A DNA stretch of 64,000 bases from Amaranthus tricolor (lineage: Eukaryota > Streptophyta > Magnoliopsida > Caryophyllales > Amaranthaceae): assembly GCF_026212465.1 (NCBI RefSeq), contig NC_080050.1:32766570-32830569 (forward strand). Direction: 5' to 3'. The position numbers and the translations under genes are program-made. The notes under the pieces are model-generated. The model was not told where the DNA came from. It ran no database searches and saw only the letters and a program-made list of their open reading frames with translations. This document shows, piece by piece, positions 1-13,762 of the stretch (positions are counted from its first letter, which is position 1; each line of letters starts with the position of its first letter).

Positions 1-714
1 CTAGCAAAAGGGGTGAAAGGGGTAAGTGGAGGTTGTGGTGGTGGCGCAGGAGCTCTGTTGACGGTGGAGGGAGGACAGAAACCGACTGCTGGAGCGGCTG
101 TGAAGGCGCGAAGAGTTACGGGGGAAGAGCAGCCGGCTGCTGCTAGCTGCTGCCGTGGATTCAAACGCAGCCTGTGGCTGCTGTTGGCGGTGTGAAGCTC
201 GGCTGTTGCTGGCGGTTCTGCATGTGGGGAGCGGAGTGGCTGGAGGTGCAGTGGCTGCTCGTGGGGAGGCTCACCGTGGCTGCTAGTGAGTGAGGGAAGG
301 AATATGGGAAAGTGAGAAGAGAAGGAGAAGAGGAAGAGGGAGAAGACGGCTTAGTCTTGTGCGTTTAGGGTTTCACGGGTTTCTATACTTTTTCTTTTTT
401 TTTTTTTAATTATTATTATTATTAGGTTTATTTTATTTATTTTTTTATCTCGATTTATTTTCTTACGAGACCCAACTAAGAGACTCACCTTCGCGGCCTC
501 ACACATTTTAATAAAATAATCATTTTGATTCGAACCTCTTTATTTAAGAAATCGTAACTATATTTTTGATAAATATATATAAGTTAACATTTAAATTCAT
601 GTATGCAAGAAATTTATTAAAACTAATTCAGAAATAATTTAATATAACTGAAAAATCTTTAAAAGCTATTAAAATAATAATAATTTCATTATTAAAATCT
701 CGATGTGTTACAGA
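1..714 (-). mobile_element. Gypsy-type LTR, 3' LTR end on minus strand (cut by window edge)
   Basis: Read on the minus strand, the sequence just above 714 runs through a purine-rich tract (TTTTTAAGGGGG) directly into TGTAACACATCGAG. This is the usual order of polypurine tract followed by an LTR starting TGTAACA in plant Ty3/gypsy elements, and the preceding GTTTCGGGGACGAAACT resembles the end of many gypsy pol frames. The G-rich first 370 bases and the AT-rich 400-700 stretch match, with many differences, the copy at 21601-22268. The LTR continues off the left edge. The short frame at 13-195 is low-complexity LTR sequence, not a gene. Confidence 0.6.
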
Positions 715-3700
715 CTACCCCCTTAAAAAGAGTTTCGTCCCCGAAACTAGCGCAACCAAGGTACTAATTGTGAAAATTTATATTTCTAATAACTCAAGGA
801 GGCGTCTTAATGATTCTTATTGACACTATTATACTCACTCAATCCAAATATTCATACATATTTCGTTCCGAGCATTCATAATCATCTAAATTAACTCAAC
901 ACCCAATCAAAACATGTAAATGTCACACAATTGACTTAACACAATCAATCAAAAGCATGTAAAAATCATACAATTGACTCAACACGGTCAATCAAAAGCA
1001 TGCAAATATCACACTAATTGATTCACACAATCAATCAAAGCATGTAGATATCATATAGATAGGTTCAAACAATCAATCCAAAGCATGTAAGTTTGTAATA
1101 GGTTGTTATCATAGAGACAAAAATACGTGAAAATGCAGGAGAAAATGCGTGTAAATGCGCGAAATTTTACCGCATTCTACCCCCCTTAAAACTTAGTTAC
1201 GCCCCATAACTCACTAACCTCGAAACATATGCAAGGATAGTTTGGTTAGGTCATGAAACTTTAATTATTTAATTTCTTTGATCTCAGTACTACACACCTT
1301 AGTATCTAGGTCTCAATGTGTTCTCTTAGTAAGACAAGTCTCCTCAATGTTAATAAAAGTAACAGATCTAGCAAATGTGGCTTTTAAAAAGTGTATTACT
1401 TGAGCTCGTAACAACACAAATGTCCTGTTACCAAATGTATTTCTTCAAACAACACCTAAGGTCGTACTTTTTGATAATCTTGAAATGTACAAAAGGTTTA
1501 ACTATTATAATTTGAACTATAGATGGCGGTAAAATATCAAAACAACAAGGTCCTAAAAGTAAGGTGCACGAGGTTGCTCGACACTTAACTCGTATTACAA
1601 TTAGACCCTATACCTAAGGATACATGAATCTTACAAAACTGGTTGGTTATCAACTCCCAAATCGAGTCACCACTAACTTTACTTATCCTAACATAATCCT
1701 AACCTTTTACTTAACATGAAATGCTCTTTTCACTAATCATATATGATCAAATTATTTTATAACATTCTAGATCATACATCATGACTTGATTAATAGATTA
1801 ACAACTCGAATTAATAACTCATAACATAATACATGTTTCAAGTATATAATCCAATTATATATGCCATATTTTAGCAAGAGACTGTAGTTAATAATCATAC
1901 ATTCACAGCCACGATACTAATACACATATCATAGTTGTTCCATAATAACATCCATTGTCCATCATAATATCAAATTCTAATTATGACAATGTGAGGATGA
2001 TTTAGATTCATGAAGGGTAATGTCAAAGGTTACCAACATTTTCTGGCTATTCACTTACTATGCGACTAGATATGTTGAAAGTATAGAATGTATATCAATT
2101 AAGATCACGAACTTATACATGACTAAAGTAATGTATGATGTACATATATAACGACGGTGCTAATGGTACTAATAAGGTAATAATAATAGTAATGATCAAC
2201 AAAGATGACATTTTATGTATACATAAAAATATGCACGATGAAAAGTAACTGATGAACACACCTACATCACCGCAATTTTCAATATCAATAGCAAATCAGT
2301 CATGTATCATACAGTTTGATAAAGTTGATATCAACACTAATTTCACAATATCCAATCTTCATCATAACATTTCCATCACAATACTACCTCTAACTATAAG
2401 ACCGTTATCGCAACCACATGACTGCTACATTAATAATCCTAACACTATACAAAAGTACAACGACACAAGCCAATAAAATAACACAACACTTGAAATTATG
2501 CATTACAATTATTCCTTCGCAAACAAGTGGAATTCAATTGTCCTTCGACCTAAGATGCAAAACTTAAAACTAACAACTATAACATAATCGTTTGTATTAA
2601 AACACGTCAAAATTTCAAAACTCTTTTCATCAAATGCTTATTACGATCCAACGATTTAGTAACATCAAATTAAAACTCTTCTTAACACAAGTGCGAATAT
2701 TATTTAACTCTCCTTATCGCATAATAATGATTGTGTATAATAATCGTTTAAGACATAATCCATTATCTCGATTCATTTCTCAAATTATGATTATTCGCAT
2801 ACTCATTGTCATTTCTTCACTGTTTAGGTTTAAAATACCATAACTCTCCAAATTAATTTACCACGTATCACATCAATCCTTATTAAAACCATAACTTGCG
2901 TAAAGTCAGCTTCATTTAGAATCTCATCTAAGTCTTTCATTTCAATACATTGGCAGGACTATTGAATTGGTGATCAATGAGATACTCTAAAATACTTAAA
3001 ACATTTAACTGTATCTTACGTACACAAAGACGCTTAATCCACCTCATCATAAGGTTATTTTATCCTTATGTCTTATAAATGCCACGAGGAAAAACAAATT
3101 ACAATATCGCTGATTCCTTTTTAATTTCAAATATCATTTTATTCAGCTAACGCTTTAAAACAGTCCTGATTCTTCTTCACATCATCAACCGATTAAAACA
3201 TTCATCACTCTATATAAGCATTTAATGAGATAAAATGTCTTAACTCAATAGTGTTCCCTCGAATCAATTCTTAGGCCCTTAGCACACAAATTTGTTCATG
3301 ACGATTATTCTTTAACTATCCACTTTAATATAAAGTTACCGACTTATGTATGAATGATATACCATGTCTCAACGCTATACAAAACTCAGAGGACTTGCGA
3401 ATGATAATTTTCTCCCTTGATACTCAAACTCATATGTCTTCAAGAAAAAAAAAAGAATCACCCTTATTTTATCCAAAGAACCACTTCAACTAGGTTTTTT
3501 TTTTTTTTTTTGACAACAAATAGTGATTTAAAGGTCGTTATCACTCGACAAACATGAAATACTATATTCAGCATGATGAGAGTTGGATGCTTACCAAAAA
3601 AAAAAAATCAAAATCAATGACAAGGGACCCTTATAGTATATAATTCATCAAAATATATATATATAAAGTGTTTACTAAGGCTAATAGGTTGACTATCGTT

Positions 3701-4480
3701 TTAACTCTCAACTGATTCTCAAGGTCTCACTACAAGCATAATATGTTGGGTTTAGAACTAACAAATATATGTTACATAAACCAATTTAAAGCATCAGTCT
3801 CAATCAATGTATGAGATTAAAAACGTTTATTGGTAGACACGATTATGCCACACTAAAACACAACCCCAAAGTTACCATAGCTAATTACAAAGGCCAAGAG
3901 CCTCAACCTAGTAAGAATAATAACTTCAAATGAAAATATTAAGGTAATTCTAGTTTGAACAACAATACTAATGTGATAATTTAGTCCAACTAATATAACA
4001 TTATCTTTAAACACTTTGAGACGTTGAAAACAATCTCTTTACTTAAACTCATCACTAATGAAGAATATATCAATATACTCTTATAAACCATGGTTCGAAA
4101 TTGGGGGTTGAATTCTCAAACTATAAACTCTTAGCGTGCTCTCGAACTTCTCCTTATATTTAGGTTTTAACGCATCTGTACTTTAACTATGACCACATTA
4201 TTATCATCAACTGGTGATAAAAAAAAAATTTATTTACAAGGTATCGCATACAAGACCCCTTTTTTTTTTCATTTACAATTTATCGAATTCTTATTGCCCT
4301 TTAGCTCTTATCCTTATTCTAGTTCAAACTACTTACGCTCGTACTTGCACAGTCATTCAACATATTCAAGAGAATTATGATCACCACCTTCTATGTTATG
4401 ATATGATGGACGAATGCACTTAACAAAGGGGATGCTCAAGCAGATAAATAAATAGTGGGTTCATGTATAGAATCAATATC
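715..4480. other. Gene-free AT-rich repeat-derived DNA
   Basis: No reading frame of credible length or similarity is visible on either strand. The plus strand is rich in A and C, as at 20291-21600. Short motifs of the type CAATCAATCAAAAGCATGTA recur between about 900 and 1090. Homopolymer runs occur at about 3495 (T) and 3598 (A). By position it may be decayed non-coding interior of the gypsy element whose LTR ends at 714, but I see no gag or pol residue to prove that. Confidence 0.4.
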
Positions 4481-6554
4481 AAAACTAGTAAGCTTTATGA
4501 AAGCAATTAACATGAACAAATACTCAAACACATAAGGCTAAATTTCATATAATCATCACGAGCAAGAGGAAGTTCCCGATGCAACCAAATAAAATCTATT
4601 ACGTCAATCAAATTACCTTTTGGAACTTTTAAACCATTAGGCCTAGAAATAGCATCTCGAAGAATCCGACCATCGTGTGCCGACCCCTCCCAACCAGGTA
4701 AGACATATATAAATTCCATCTCGGGTGAACATACTCCTAATACATTCATAGCAAGGGTACCTTTTCTAGTCCGATATTTGGATCGATCATCACAAGGAAC
4801 ATTCACTAGAATCATTGTACCATCAAGGGCACCTAATGAGTTCTACAAAACAAACAATATCACTTTAAATTATGTAATAGTCTCTCTATTTTATCTCAAA
4901 TTAAAGTGTTGGTTTTTATTTACCTTGAAATATTTCCATCTTTCATCGTTGCAATCCTCTTGTATTGGTATTGGTTTCTTAAGAAGAATAGCATGTAACT
5001 TTAAGATTGCTAACAAACAAGCATGAAATTGTTTACTAATAGTTTCACCACTTCTATAAAAATGTGCACCCATCATTCTATTTTTCTTATGGTAAGCTAA
5101 TGTGTATAAGAAACCCGCAACCATCTCTTCCAAACATGTGTTTCTTGTTTCATTTAATCCACCAATATCTCTAACCATCTCTAAAAGTACACCAAATGTG
5201 TATCGATTTATACGAAGATAGTTCCTACACAAAGTGTCACTTTCTCTAATCATTCTATTCAAGTTGTGCAATCTCATTTTTCTCCTAGTTTTTTTATCAA
5301 GCTTAAGATAATGGGAATCGTATATAGTTTTTCTCATCGAGTACAACATCAAATGTAGCAACACAACACAATTAATCATAGTAATTATGAACCGAATACA
5401 GTCTCAATTTCTCTTCCTTTTCAAAGAAGTACCAATGCTAGCCATTTTCTGTAGAAATGAACATCAATAAGAACATCAATAAGAACTATGTAGAACAACC
5501 CAGAAAAGGCAAAAAGGCGATATTTATCCATCAAAATACAATCAAGCAACAAAACTATGTAGAAGAACTTCAACTCAATTACAATTAATCAACATGGAAA
5601 TATACTCCATCAAGCTATGTAGAAGAACTTCAACTCAATTACAGAGATTACAAAGCACCTTATTCTAAACATGGAATTGCTCCATGAAGCTGCCCTGAAC
5701 ATCAAGCAATATACCCATAACAAAATGGCAGCAAGATACTCCATCAACAGCCCAGAACATCAACAGCCCTCACATTATACTCCATGAAGAACATCAATAA
5801 CAAAATGGAAATATACCCACAAAATTACCCAACACTTACTAAATCCATAAACTACCCAAAAGTTACAAGCAATATACCCACAAAATTACCCTTTCTTTGA
5901 AGCAACAAGAAATGGCAGCAACAACAAATAGCAGCAGCAAGAAAATAAGCAACAAAAAATTGGCTAATCGAAATGAACAAACAAGAATTTGATAAATAAG
6001 GAAAGCAAAGCAGTGGGTTTACCTGCGAATTGAAGCAGTCAAATTGAATGAACAAACAAAGTAGTCCGATTAAATCGTGGGTTTGAGATGAAGATGAAGC
6101 AGCACTCATAGGAACTCGAACAAAGCAGTCCAATGGAGAATAATGAATGAAATGGCCACTAAAGTCGAACGATGGCGACAGTATTAGAAGAGAAAAGAGA
6201 TTCAAATCAGCAATAGTAGAAGAATAACTTACATTTGACAATGGCGGCAGGAAAATCGAGATTGAGGAGAAGAAAGCTACGAACAATGGCGGCCGGCCGT
6301 CGTGAGGAAGAGAGGAAAACTTGAGGGAGGAGGCGGACGGCTGTGTGTAGGGTTTGAGAGGAGAGGGTAATGCAGGGGGAATGGAATGGAAAAGGTACGG
6401 GGGGTTGGGGAATGAGGAAGCCCTAATTATGGGTAATCCCAAAACTAAAAATGGGGAAAGGGTATGATAGTGAGTGGCAAACAAACAACAACAAAGGGAA
6501 TCGGGTCTACCCATTCCCTTTCCCTTTGTTTATTAACCCCAACCAAACGCCCCC
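4480..6554 (-). mobile_element. PIF/Harbinger DNA transposon, left end missing
   Basis: The right terminus at 6554 reads GGGGGCGTTTGGTTGGGG on the minus strand, a typical PIF/Harbinger terminus, and is followed by TTA, the usual 3-bp target. A Harbinger transposase frame lies at 4507-5379. The non-coding part at 5450-6000 is built of short repeats around GAACATCAATAAC, CCATGAAG and ATATACCCACAAAATTACC, and includes a 28-bp block at 5555 repeated 60 bases later at 5615. No matching left terminus was found, so the left edge is approximate and the element appears truncated. The second, Myb-like Harbinger gene is not visible. Confidence 0.7.
4507..5447 (-). pseudogene. Harbinger transposase (ALP1/HARBI1-like), broken
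   Basis: Two minus-strand frames, 4891-5379 and 4507-4815, join across a GT-AG intron at 4843-4923 to read ...RWKYFK then NSLGALDGTMI. This matches the DDE_Tnp_4 nuclease of PIF/Harbinger transposases and ALP1-like proteins. Visible landmarks are the first catalytic Asp in ALDGT, then NVPCDDRSKYRTRKG, and the second Asp in GWEGSAHDGRIL. After GLKVPKG the expected segment with the third acidic residue and the C-terminus is absent. A possible first ATG at 5447 (MASIGTSLKRKRN) is followed by a stop before the main frame. Family knowledge: the nuclease cuts the element ends. Here the missing third catalytic residue and early stop argue for an inactive relic. An exapted ALP1 gene is less likely given truncation and the attached transposon end. 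Confidence 0.75.
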
Positions 6555-7515
6555 TTATTATACTCCCTGTGTCCCTACAGACTTTCCTTTTAGTTTTGTC
6601 GTTTTTTTATTTGAGAGCTACTTTTGTGATGACATGTTTTAGATGTCGAATGACATTTTTATCGATATATTATTAAGTTTCCTTCAATAAAAATGTAAAA
6701 TTTAATTTAAATTAGTTTTTCACATTCTCAAATAAGCGGTCTCGAGACTATTTCTATTGAATTAATGTATGTTTATTGCCTTTAAAGTGATCATTTACAA
6801 TTTTATCTAATTCTTTACACACAGTTTAAATTGATTAATTTTTATAGTTTTATAACTTTTTGGTCACTGGTAGTTTTATAGTGATCACTTTCCTACCTAA
6901 ATTACATTGGTTTTTCTTTACCATTCTTTCCTTTAATACCTACTACCAAATGAGCTAATAGGATAAATCAAGTAATTGACATAATTGAATAGCATACTTA
7001 AATAAATGTTGCTTATAAAACGATTAAAAGCCTATTAATTTAGACAATTATAGGTCATTAAGATGTAAAATAATCGGCAATCATGACAATTAGTGGATTT
7101 AAAAAGGAGCAAAGCTGAATGCATTCGGTAGACTGCTACTGTCAATTAACCTGTATTAATACTTTAACTCTATTACTTGGTACATAATATAAAGAATGCA
7201 AGTTTGAAGCCCCACCCCCGAATCTCTTTCTCTTTACTTAGAATTTCTTCTCCTGAATAACTATCTACTATCTAATCAGTAATCATTAATATGCCTTCTT
7301 TCAAAACTATAAAAACAAGCAAAAAATAGGTAGAGATTAAGTTCCTAAATAACCACAATTGTGTAATTTCCCCAATTAAACCCAATACTTTGATGAATCA
7401 ATCTGTACAGCATTTCCTATTCCTCTGACAAATGTGATCGCCCGAAAAGTCAAGGGATGGTTGCCATTTTTTCATAATAATACCTACAACTCGAGAAAAT
7501 CCCATACATGTTGCT
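6555..7515. other. Intergenic, AT-rich
   Basis: No gene is seen. TATACTCCCTGTGTCC at 6558 resembles the terminus of a Stowaway-type MITE, but I could not find its partner end. The right part includes the 3' untranslated region of the minus-strand bromodomain gene ending at 7516. Confidence 0.4.
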
Positions 7516-10500
7516 TTATAAAGCCAAGTCAAGTTGTGGAGAACCAATGGGAAAATTCGAAGTTATGGCACCAGACGTTTGGAATCCCCTGTTGAGCTCC
7601 ACTAGAGATGGGTGATTCCCTCTTTCTTGTGTGGATGATAGATTCTGCCAATACGACATGGGATTGAGATGTTCATTTTCATAGTTCATCCCACCATGGA
7701 AGCTTCTAGAGGCATCAAATGAGCTTGAAGAGCCTAAAGCATGATGGTTATTAAACATTGAAGATGAGTTTGGCCTCGCCATTGGTTCCTGAAATTGAGA
7801 TTCTGAAGCAAAACTGCCACCAAAACCATTCATACGTGAATGAACAGCGTTTTGATGTGAAATCTGCAATAAAGGGTTGGATCCCACGACTCCATTATCA
7901 TTACCTCCTTTCATGGAATTCATCCCCCAACATTCTGCCAACTCCTCGGTAGGAGTACATGGTTTACCAACAAAACTAGAACTTAAGAGGCCCGATGTCA
8001 GCTGGTGGGGAGGTTGACTCTGAAAGGAACCCTGTGACACACAGGTCGATTGTATAGACGGCATCTTGGATTCGCCAATCCACCCAGGACCAAACTCTAC
8101 ACCTGGAGGCAGAACACTAGATATCTTTTCCGAAACAATCTTCCATGCAGCAGGCCCAAGACCTGTACCAAATCGAGCTAGGCTTCTCGCATAGCTATGA
8201 TCAGGAGCAAGACCCACCTGCTTGGCAATTTTATAGAGAAAAAAAAATACTCAGTGCTAATTAAAATGCAAGTAAACGAAAAGAGCAAGAGTGTCTAACA
8301 TGATTCTATGCATGAACATACCGCAATCAATTGCCTGTCAAGGTCACCATTTGTAAACAATTGTAGATCATTGTGGCCAGAATCAAAATCGCCTGAAAGA
8401 TAAGTCTCACGCCTACTTTCATCTGATCCAAATGACTTTTTTCCATATTTAGCTGGAATTGATTTAGAAGAGGATGCTGAAATTCAGTAAACTGGATCAG
8501 ACAAGTGATCTTGTAGAAACAAAAGAAATTGAAGATTTAAAAAGCAAAAAATTACAAGTTAATGATGCAATATTACCTGAAAAATCAAAACAAGTTTCAA
8601 GATAGCGAGGGAATCGATATAAACTAGGTCCTTTCCTCAGATTGTAATTGCCTGACCTTGCTGCATCCTCTTCCTGAGAAGCAGGTGTTTCCCGAGCAGC
8701 AGGAGTTTCCCGAGAAGCAGTTGTTTCGTGAACGGCAGTTGTTTCCCGAGAAGCAGGTGTTGCATCTGATGATGGCTCCTGAACATTGCGTTCCGGTGGT
8801 GAACTCTCAAGAAGCTTTTTCAGGTTTCTACTACCAGGTGGTCTACCTCTTCTGGGTTTGATAGGAGCATCAACAAGACCACCGTATTGCCTAAATGTAT
8901 CAAATTCCTTCTTCAAAAGATCTTGGATAGCTCGAGCCTGACATAAAAATCAGATTATACCAATAGGCAATGATCAAGATATTTCAAAAAAAAACAAAAC
9001 TATGAAAACATACCTGTCGAAAGAATATTGTAGAAGGAGCATTATACTGCATTGCATTCGAGCAAATTAAATTTATGTCATCCTACAAACAAATCAAGAG
9101 ATTAGTTTCATGGTAGTAGGAATTAAATCCTCTTTAAGTTGATTAAAGTATTCTTCATCAAATCATCTGAAAGGGATAGAAAAAAGAGCAGTATTCATTT
9201 AGCCAACTCTATTGTCCTTTGCTATGGTATCTACTAAACACAGACATGATTACTTGCAGCAGTTGGAAAATAAAAATTGATCTGGAACCAGCCTTATCAG
9301 GAAAAATTAAGGATCCCACCATGTCACATCACAAACAGGCAACTCAGCAGGGCATAAGAAGCCTAAATGTTCCCTCTGAACCTCAAGTTTTCAATTGTAG
9401 CAGTCAAAAAAACATGCATCCTCTCATAAGCCAAAAAGATAAACATAATGCTTTTAATTGTGCATACAGAAAAAGTATGCCCTGCTCTCCCTGTCCCCAC
9501 CAATTAGTAAGAATAAGAATATGGGATAGTATGTTCGACCCAACCATGATTGCTCTAAAAGCAGACTTCCTCTGTACATAAACAAATGAACTTGATCAAA
9601 ACATCATAAAAGCATCCTTCAAATAGCCTGCCATCAATACCACATGCAGTATCACACGTTCTCTTTCACTCCTCTTCTGTAACTCATGAGTCATCTGTCA
9701 ATGTAATCCTCTGAAGAGAAATAGTAGAAAGTGCAGGATACTCGAACAGATCAGCACTTAACACAAAAGACTGAGTATAGATATTTCAATAGTCACCCAA
9801 CCAGCAATGCTCTCTATGGCAATTCGCATAAAAATACAAAACAGTTTACTGTAAGAGAACCTTCAAAACCATAATATAAGCAATATGGTATTCTAAAAAA
9901 ACCTTCAAAACCATTACAAGAACTTCACTAACCTCAAGCTGCTCCAAAAATAAATAAACACCGCCCAAGAATTTCTTCCTCACAGTATCAAAATCCATGG
10001 GCTTCTCAATAACCTCATGGTAATCCGGAAGCTGAAATCAAACAGCATTTTCAAAATCAAAATAACTTGTACAAGAATGAGTTCTTCCATCAAAAAAACA
10101 AAATAAAATACCAAACAATTACCTCCTCCGGATCAACAGGCTCTGCAAATGCACCTCGAGTATCTTTCCTACATAGTTACAAACAATCAAAGATTACAAC
10201 AAAGATGTCAAAGCCTAATTACAAAAATAAACAAAGATTAAAACCCCAGAAATCAAAAACATCTAAATTTGAAGTATAATAATAAAATAAATGAAAAGGG
10301 CCATACTTCTGAAGCTTATCAAGAATAAGAAGCAGCAACTTTTTATCAGGCAAAGGTGTGTTACTACTACTCTTTGTTAATGTAGCAGTAGAAGTTGAAG
10401 TTGTGGGACCATGTTCCAGAGCACCACCTACTAGCATCCTCTTTGTTGCCCCTGTCCTCTCACAAACACACAAGATTCAATCATCATTTAAGTATTCAAG

Positions 10501-11530
10501 TTTGACTGACAAACTATAAAAATCCCAACTTTTTTCCCTTTTTTTTTTGAGAAAACCAAAAAGAAACAAGAGAGAGATTAGAGAGAAAACCATTTTCATT
10601 GTCAGTCGCTTTCGTTCCCTTTTCTTTCTGCAAGATTCACTCAAAAAACATGAACAATCATGGGTCAGTCAATTATTAATTATCTCGAACAATTAAAAGA
10701 TTTTCCAGATTTTATTCTAATTCAAACAACTATAACAAAACAAATAATTGATTAAATAAGAGAAATAAGATAAGACAAATCGACACTTTTTTATTTAACA
10801 AATGAAAAACCAAGAAATTAAAAAGGGGAAAACAACAGTAAAATAACTAATAATAAAATGCTTTAAATGGAATGGAAGGAAGAAAAAATGAATTTATCCG
10901 ACAATTGTTTTGCAGATAAAATGGTGGGGCGACAAGAATAGAAACTTTTAAAATTGAATTTATTCCAACAACAACAACACTAAGTCAAAAAAGAAACACT
11001 TGAAAAATACTAGCAAGTTCGAAAAAGGCGCGAAATGCGAGGAAACAATCTAGGAATTCGATTTTCAGAACAAGCAATCAAAGATCAATTCAGTTGATTT
11101 AATTTAATTAATAAATTCCTATAAATTCCAAATTAATCACCTGGGCAACGGCATTTGGAAATTGACCAACCAATTTAACTTTCTTCTTTTGTCTTTCATC
11201 ATCATCATCATGAAAATCTTCATCGTCATCTTCATCATTTTGTTGTTCATGATTTGAATGTTCATCATCGTCGGAATCGGAACCATCAATAAAACGGGCG
11301 GGTAAATTAGGGATCCGGCGAGTAGATCGACTACGACGATTAAGATTATGATTAGGGTTGGATTGAGAGAACTGGGAATTAGGGTTTTGTTGTTGTTGCT
11401 GTTGTTGTTGTTGTTGTTGTTGTTGAAGAAGAGCGCGAATTTGAAGATCTTTAAGAGATGGACGACCTTTCTTCCTCTTAGGAGGAATGATGGTGTTGTT
11501 AATGGTGGAAGTGGTGGTTTTCTTCACCAT
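7516..11530 (-). CDS. Bromodomain protein, plant BRD7/BRD9-like SWI/SNF subunit
   Basis: Nine exons on the minus strand: 11141-11530, 10591-10627, 10307-10451, 10123-10168, 9933-10031, 9014-9082, 8577-8937, 8322-8476, 7516-8217, giving 667 aa with all phases consistent. The N-terminus has a basic KKGRPSL AT-hook-like motif, a polyglutamine tract of about 13 residues and an acidic stretch. The bromodomain spans roughly residues 174-280, from PDKKLLLLILDKLQK through PDYHEVIEKPMDF to ICSNAMQYN, which carries the acetyl-lysine-binding Asn. A second RRGRPPGS hook follows. The C-terminal part is Ser/Asn-rich. Members of this family (Arabidopsis BRD1, BRD2 and BRD13) read histone acetylation in plant SWI/SNF chromatin remodellers, so a nuclear role is expected. 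Odd feature: exon 7 encodes short degenerate repeats around ETPAS and ETTAS. Upstream of the ATG lies a pyrimidine-rich leader at 11570-11690. Confidence 0.88.
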
Positions 11531-13630
11531 TGTTATTGCGGTTGTCTTGTTTTGTGTGGATGAATGTTTGGGTTGGATGCCTTGCCTTTACCCAACCTTC
11601 TTCTCTTCTTTTTCTCTTTTTTGGGTTGTTTTGTGAAGGAGTATTTTTATTTCTCTCTCTTCACTCCTCTTTTTTTCTCCAATTAATTTAATTTTTTAAA
11701 AAAACTACTATATTTTACACAAAATTGTATATAAATAATAGAAGTAATAATCATATTAGCATATAATAGTTGAAATAAAAAGATAAAAATATAAATTTTG
11801 TATTTGAAAAGCAAAAAAAATATGATCTTACACTAAGGGATAATAATTTTATAAAATTAAAGCATATAAGGATTTCAATTCAATAAATAAATGTTTTACT
11901 ATTGATCAAGAGGATAATTTTAATACTCAAAATAACATGTCAAACATTACACAATAAAAAGTGAGTAATTTAAATACAAAAGTTATAAAAAGTCTTATTT
12001 AATTTAATTAGGCTATTCAACCTAATTTAAGACGATCTCATCATGAAACCATCTTGTGTATATTATTTTAGTCAATGGATTGAAGTATTTATCAAATATT
12101 TTAGTCACACTAATAAAAAGTGTATGATAACCTTTAAATTTTAAGCAAAAACCAAATAGCATAAGTAGATTCCATTGGATTTGGGCTCTTAACTCATTTT
12201 TATCTAATAAACAATCAGTTTCCAATAAATTAATTATCAAAAGTATTCATAATAGGTGGTTTAAATAATTGATATAATAGAAATAATCAACCTATTTTTC
12301 CAGATTACCAAACTCAAGGGATAAAAAAAATATTTGTAACTTGAATAAAAATAATACACTCTTCAATTCACTATTTGAGATTTTGAATAAATATAGCAGA
12401 AAATTTACAATGATATGTATTTTCATATGGATAATGCTAGAAATACAAGAGAATCACAATATGATTTGCAATGAGATACAACAACTATTAGGTCTAAACA
12501 CAGGTTGAGTAGCGGGTACGTTATCGTCTTTTGGCAACATCATGGATTGGTCATGCGCCACATGTGATCCTCATATTGGTAAAACGCATTAGTATATGCA
12601 ACCTTCATAGGACATACAATAGGTTAAACATAAATTTCTCATATTGGTGTGAGAATGACTCAAATTCTTAAATTGACTTAATAACTAGTAATGTTCCCTA
12701 ATAGATTAACAACTCATGTATTAAAAATAATATTTTAAAATTAAATTTGAATATATTTTATTTTGGATAAAAAGAAGACATTTAACTCTTTTTACCCCAC
12801 CTATTGTATTCCTATTACGTGAGTATCTCATTTTTGAAGCTCCATGTTAAAAATCATGATTGGAGGTAAAAGGTAATAGCCATTGTTAAAGCAATGTCAT
12901 AAAAGTGACAATAGCTAATTATGAATGAAGTTAATACAAATAAGATGTTTGTAAATGCTAAAAAATAAGGTTACTACATAGTAGGTTTAGGTTAGAGTTG
13001 GTTTTAAGTAACCAACTAATAAGTTTTCATTACTATATTTTGGTAATTGGTAAGCCTGCCTTATTTTCTTGGGGACTTCTAAAGACAAAGTCATGGTTCA
13101 AGACTAGTGATTTGTGCTGTGTAGAGAATTGAGTCTTATCTTAGTTGGAGAGGATATTTAAGAAACATTATTAAGTCTAATTCTCATCTAGTTTATCCCT
13201 TTCTACCCTTTAATAACGGAGATTATAATCATTAGACACGCTCCACTCGAGAGATTATGCAAAGTAGTTGTCACCCTTGAGTCTCATTATGTCTATTTAG
13301 TATATTAAGTTCATTTATATGTGATCGAATAGGCTTTGTTGTAACTATAAACTTAAACTAAGCCCACAAGCCAGACTTAGTCTAAAGTCTAAACCCAAAG
13401 CCCAATCCTAAGTTAGCATTTGACGGTTCAATTCTACGTTAATTTAGACAATCACATATGAAATTTTTATATAAGTAGTTCAACAACACTTCAAATATAA
13501 TTAGCGTAATGACTGTGTGCAATTAAAGTTAGCTAACAACAACACATCTATGTGGCATCTTAATTTACATGGATTTGGAACTTTGAAGCATTTAATTAGC
13601 TAGTCCCTTCATAGACCGTCAAACACTTTA

Positions 13631-13762
13631 ATGTCTATTTTACAGTATTCTTAATGCCTACGTATATTACCCTTAATGCTTACTTATCGTATCCTTAATG
13701 CTTACTTTCAATATCCTAAATGTCTATTTAGATCGTTTTTAATGCTTACTTACAATATTTTA
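13631..13762. repeat. Degenerate tandem repeat, about 22-27 bp period
   Basis: Five to six imperfect copies of a unit close to TTAATGCTTACTTACAATAT follow each other, for example at 13650, 13673, 13697, 13716 and 13740. The unit has no evident coding sense. Confidence 0.6.

Noticed and set aside
13..195. 60-aa open frame near the left edge
   Set aside because: Low-complexity Gly/Ala-rich translation inside a gypsy LTR; a similar frame in the other LTR copy is not conserved as protein.
5852..6514. 220-aa minus-strand open frame
   Set aside because: Lies in the non-coding terminal part of the Harbinger element; Ser/Phe/Leu-rich without domain features, and it runs through subterminal repeats.
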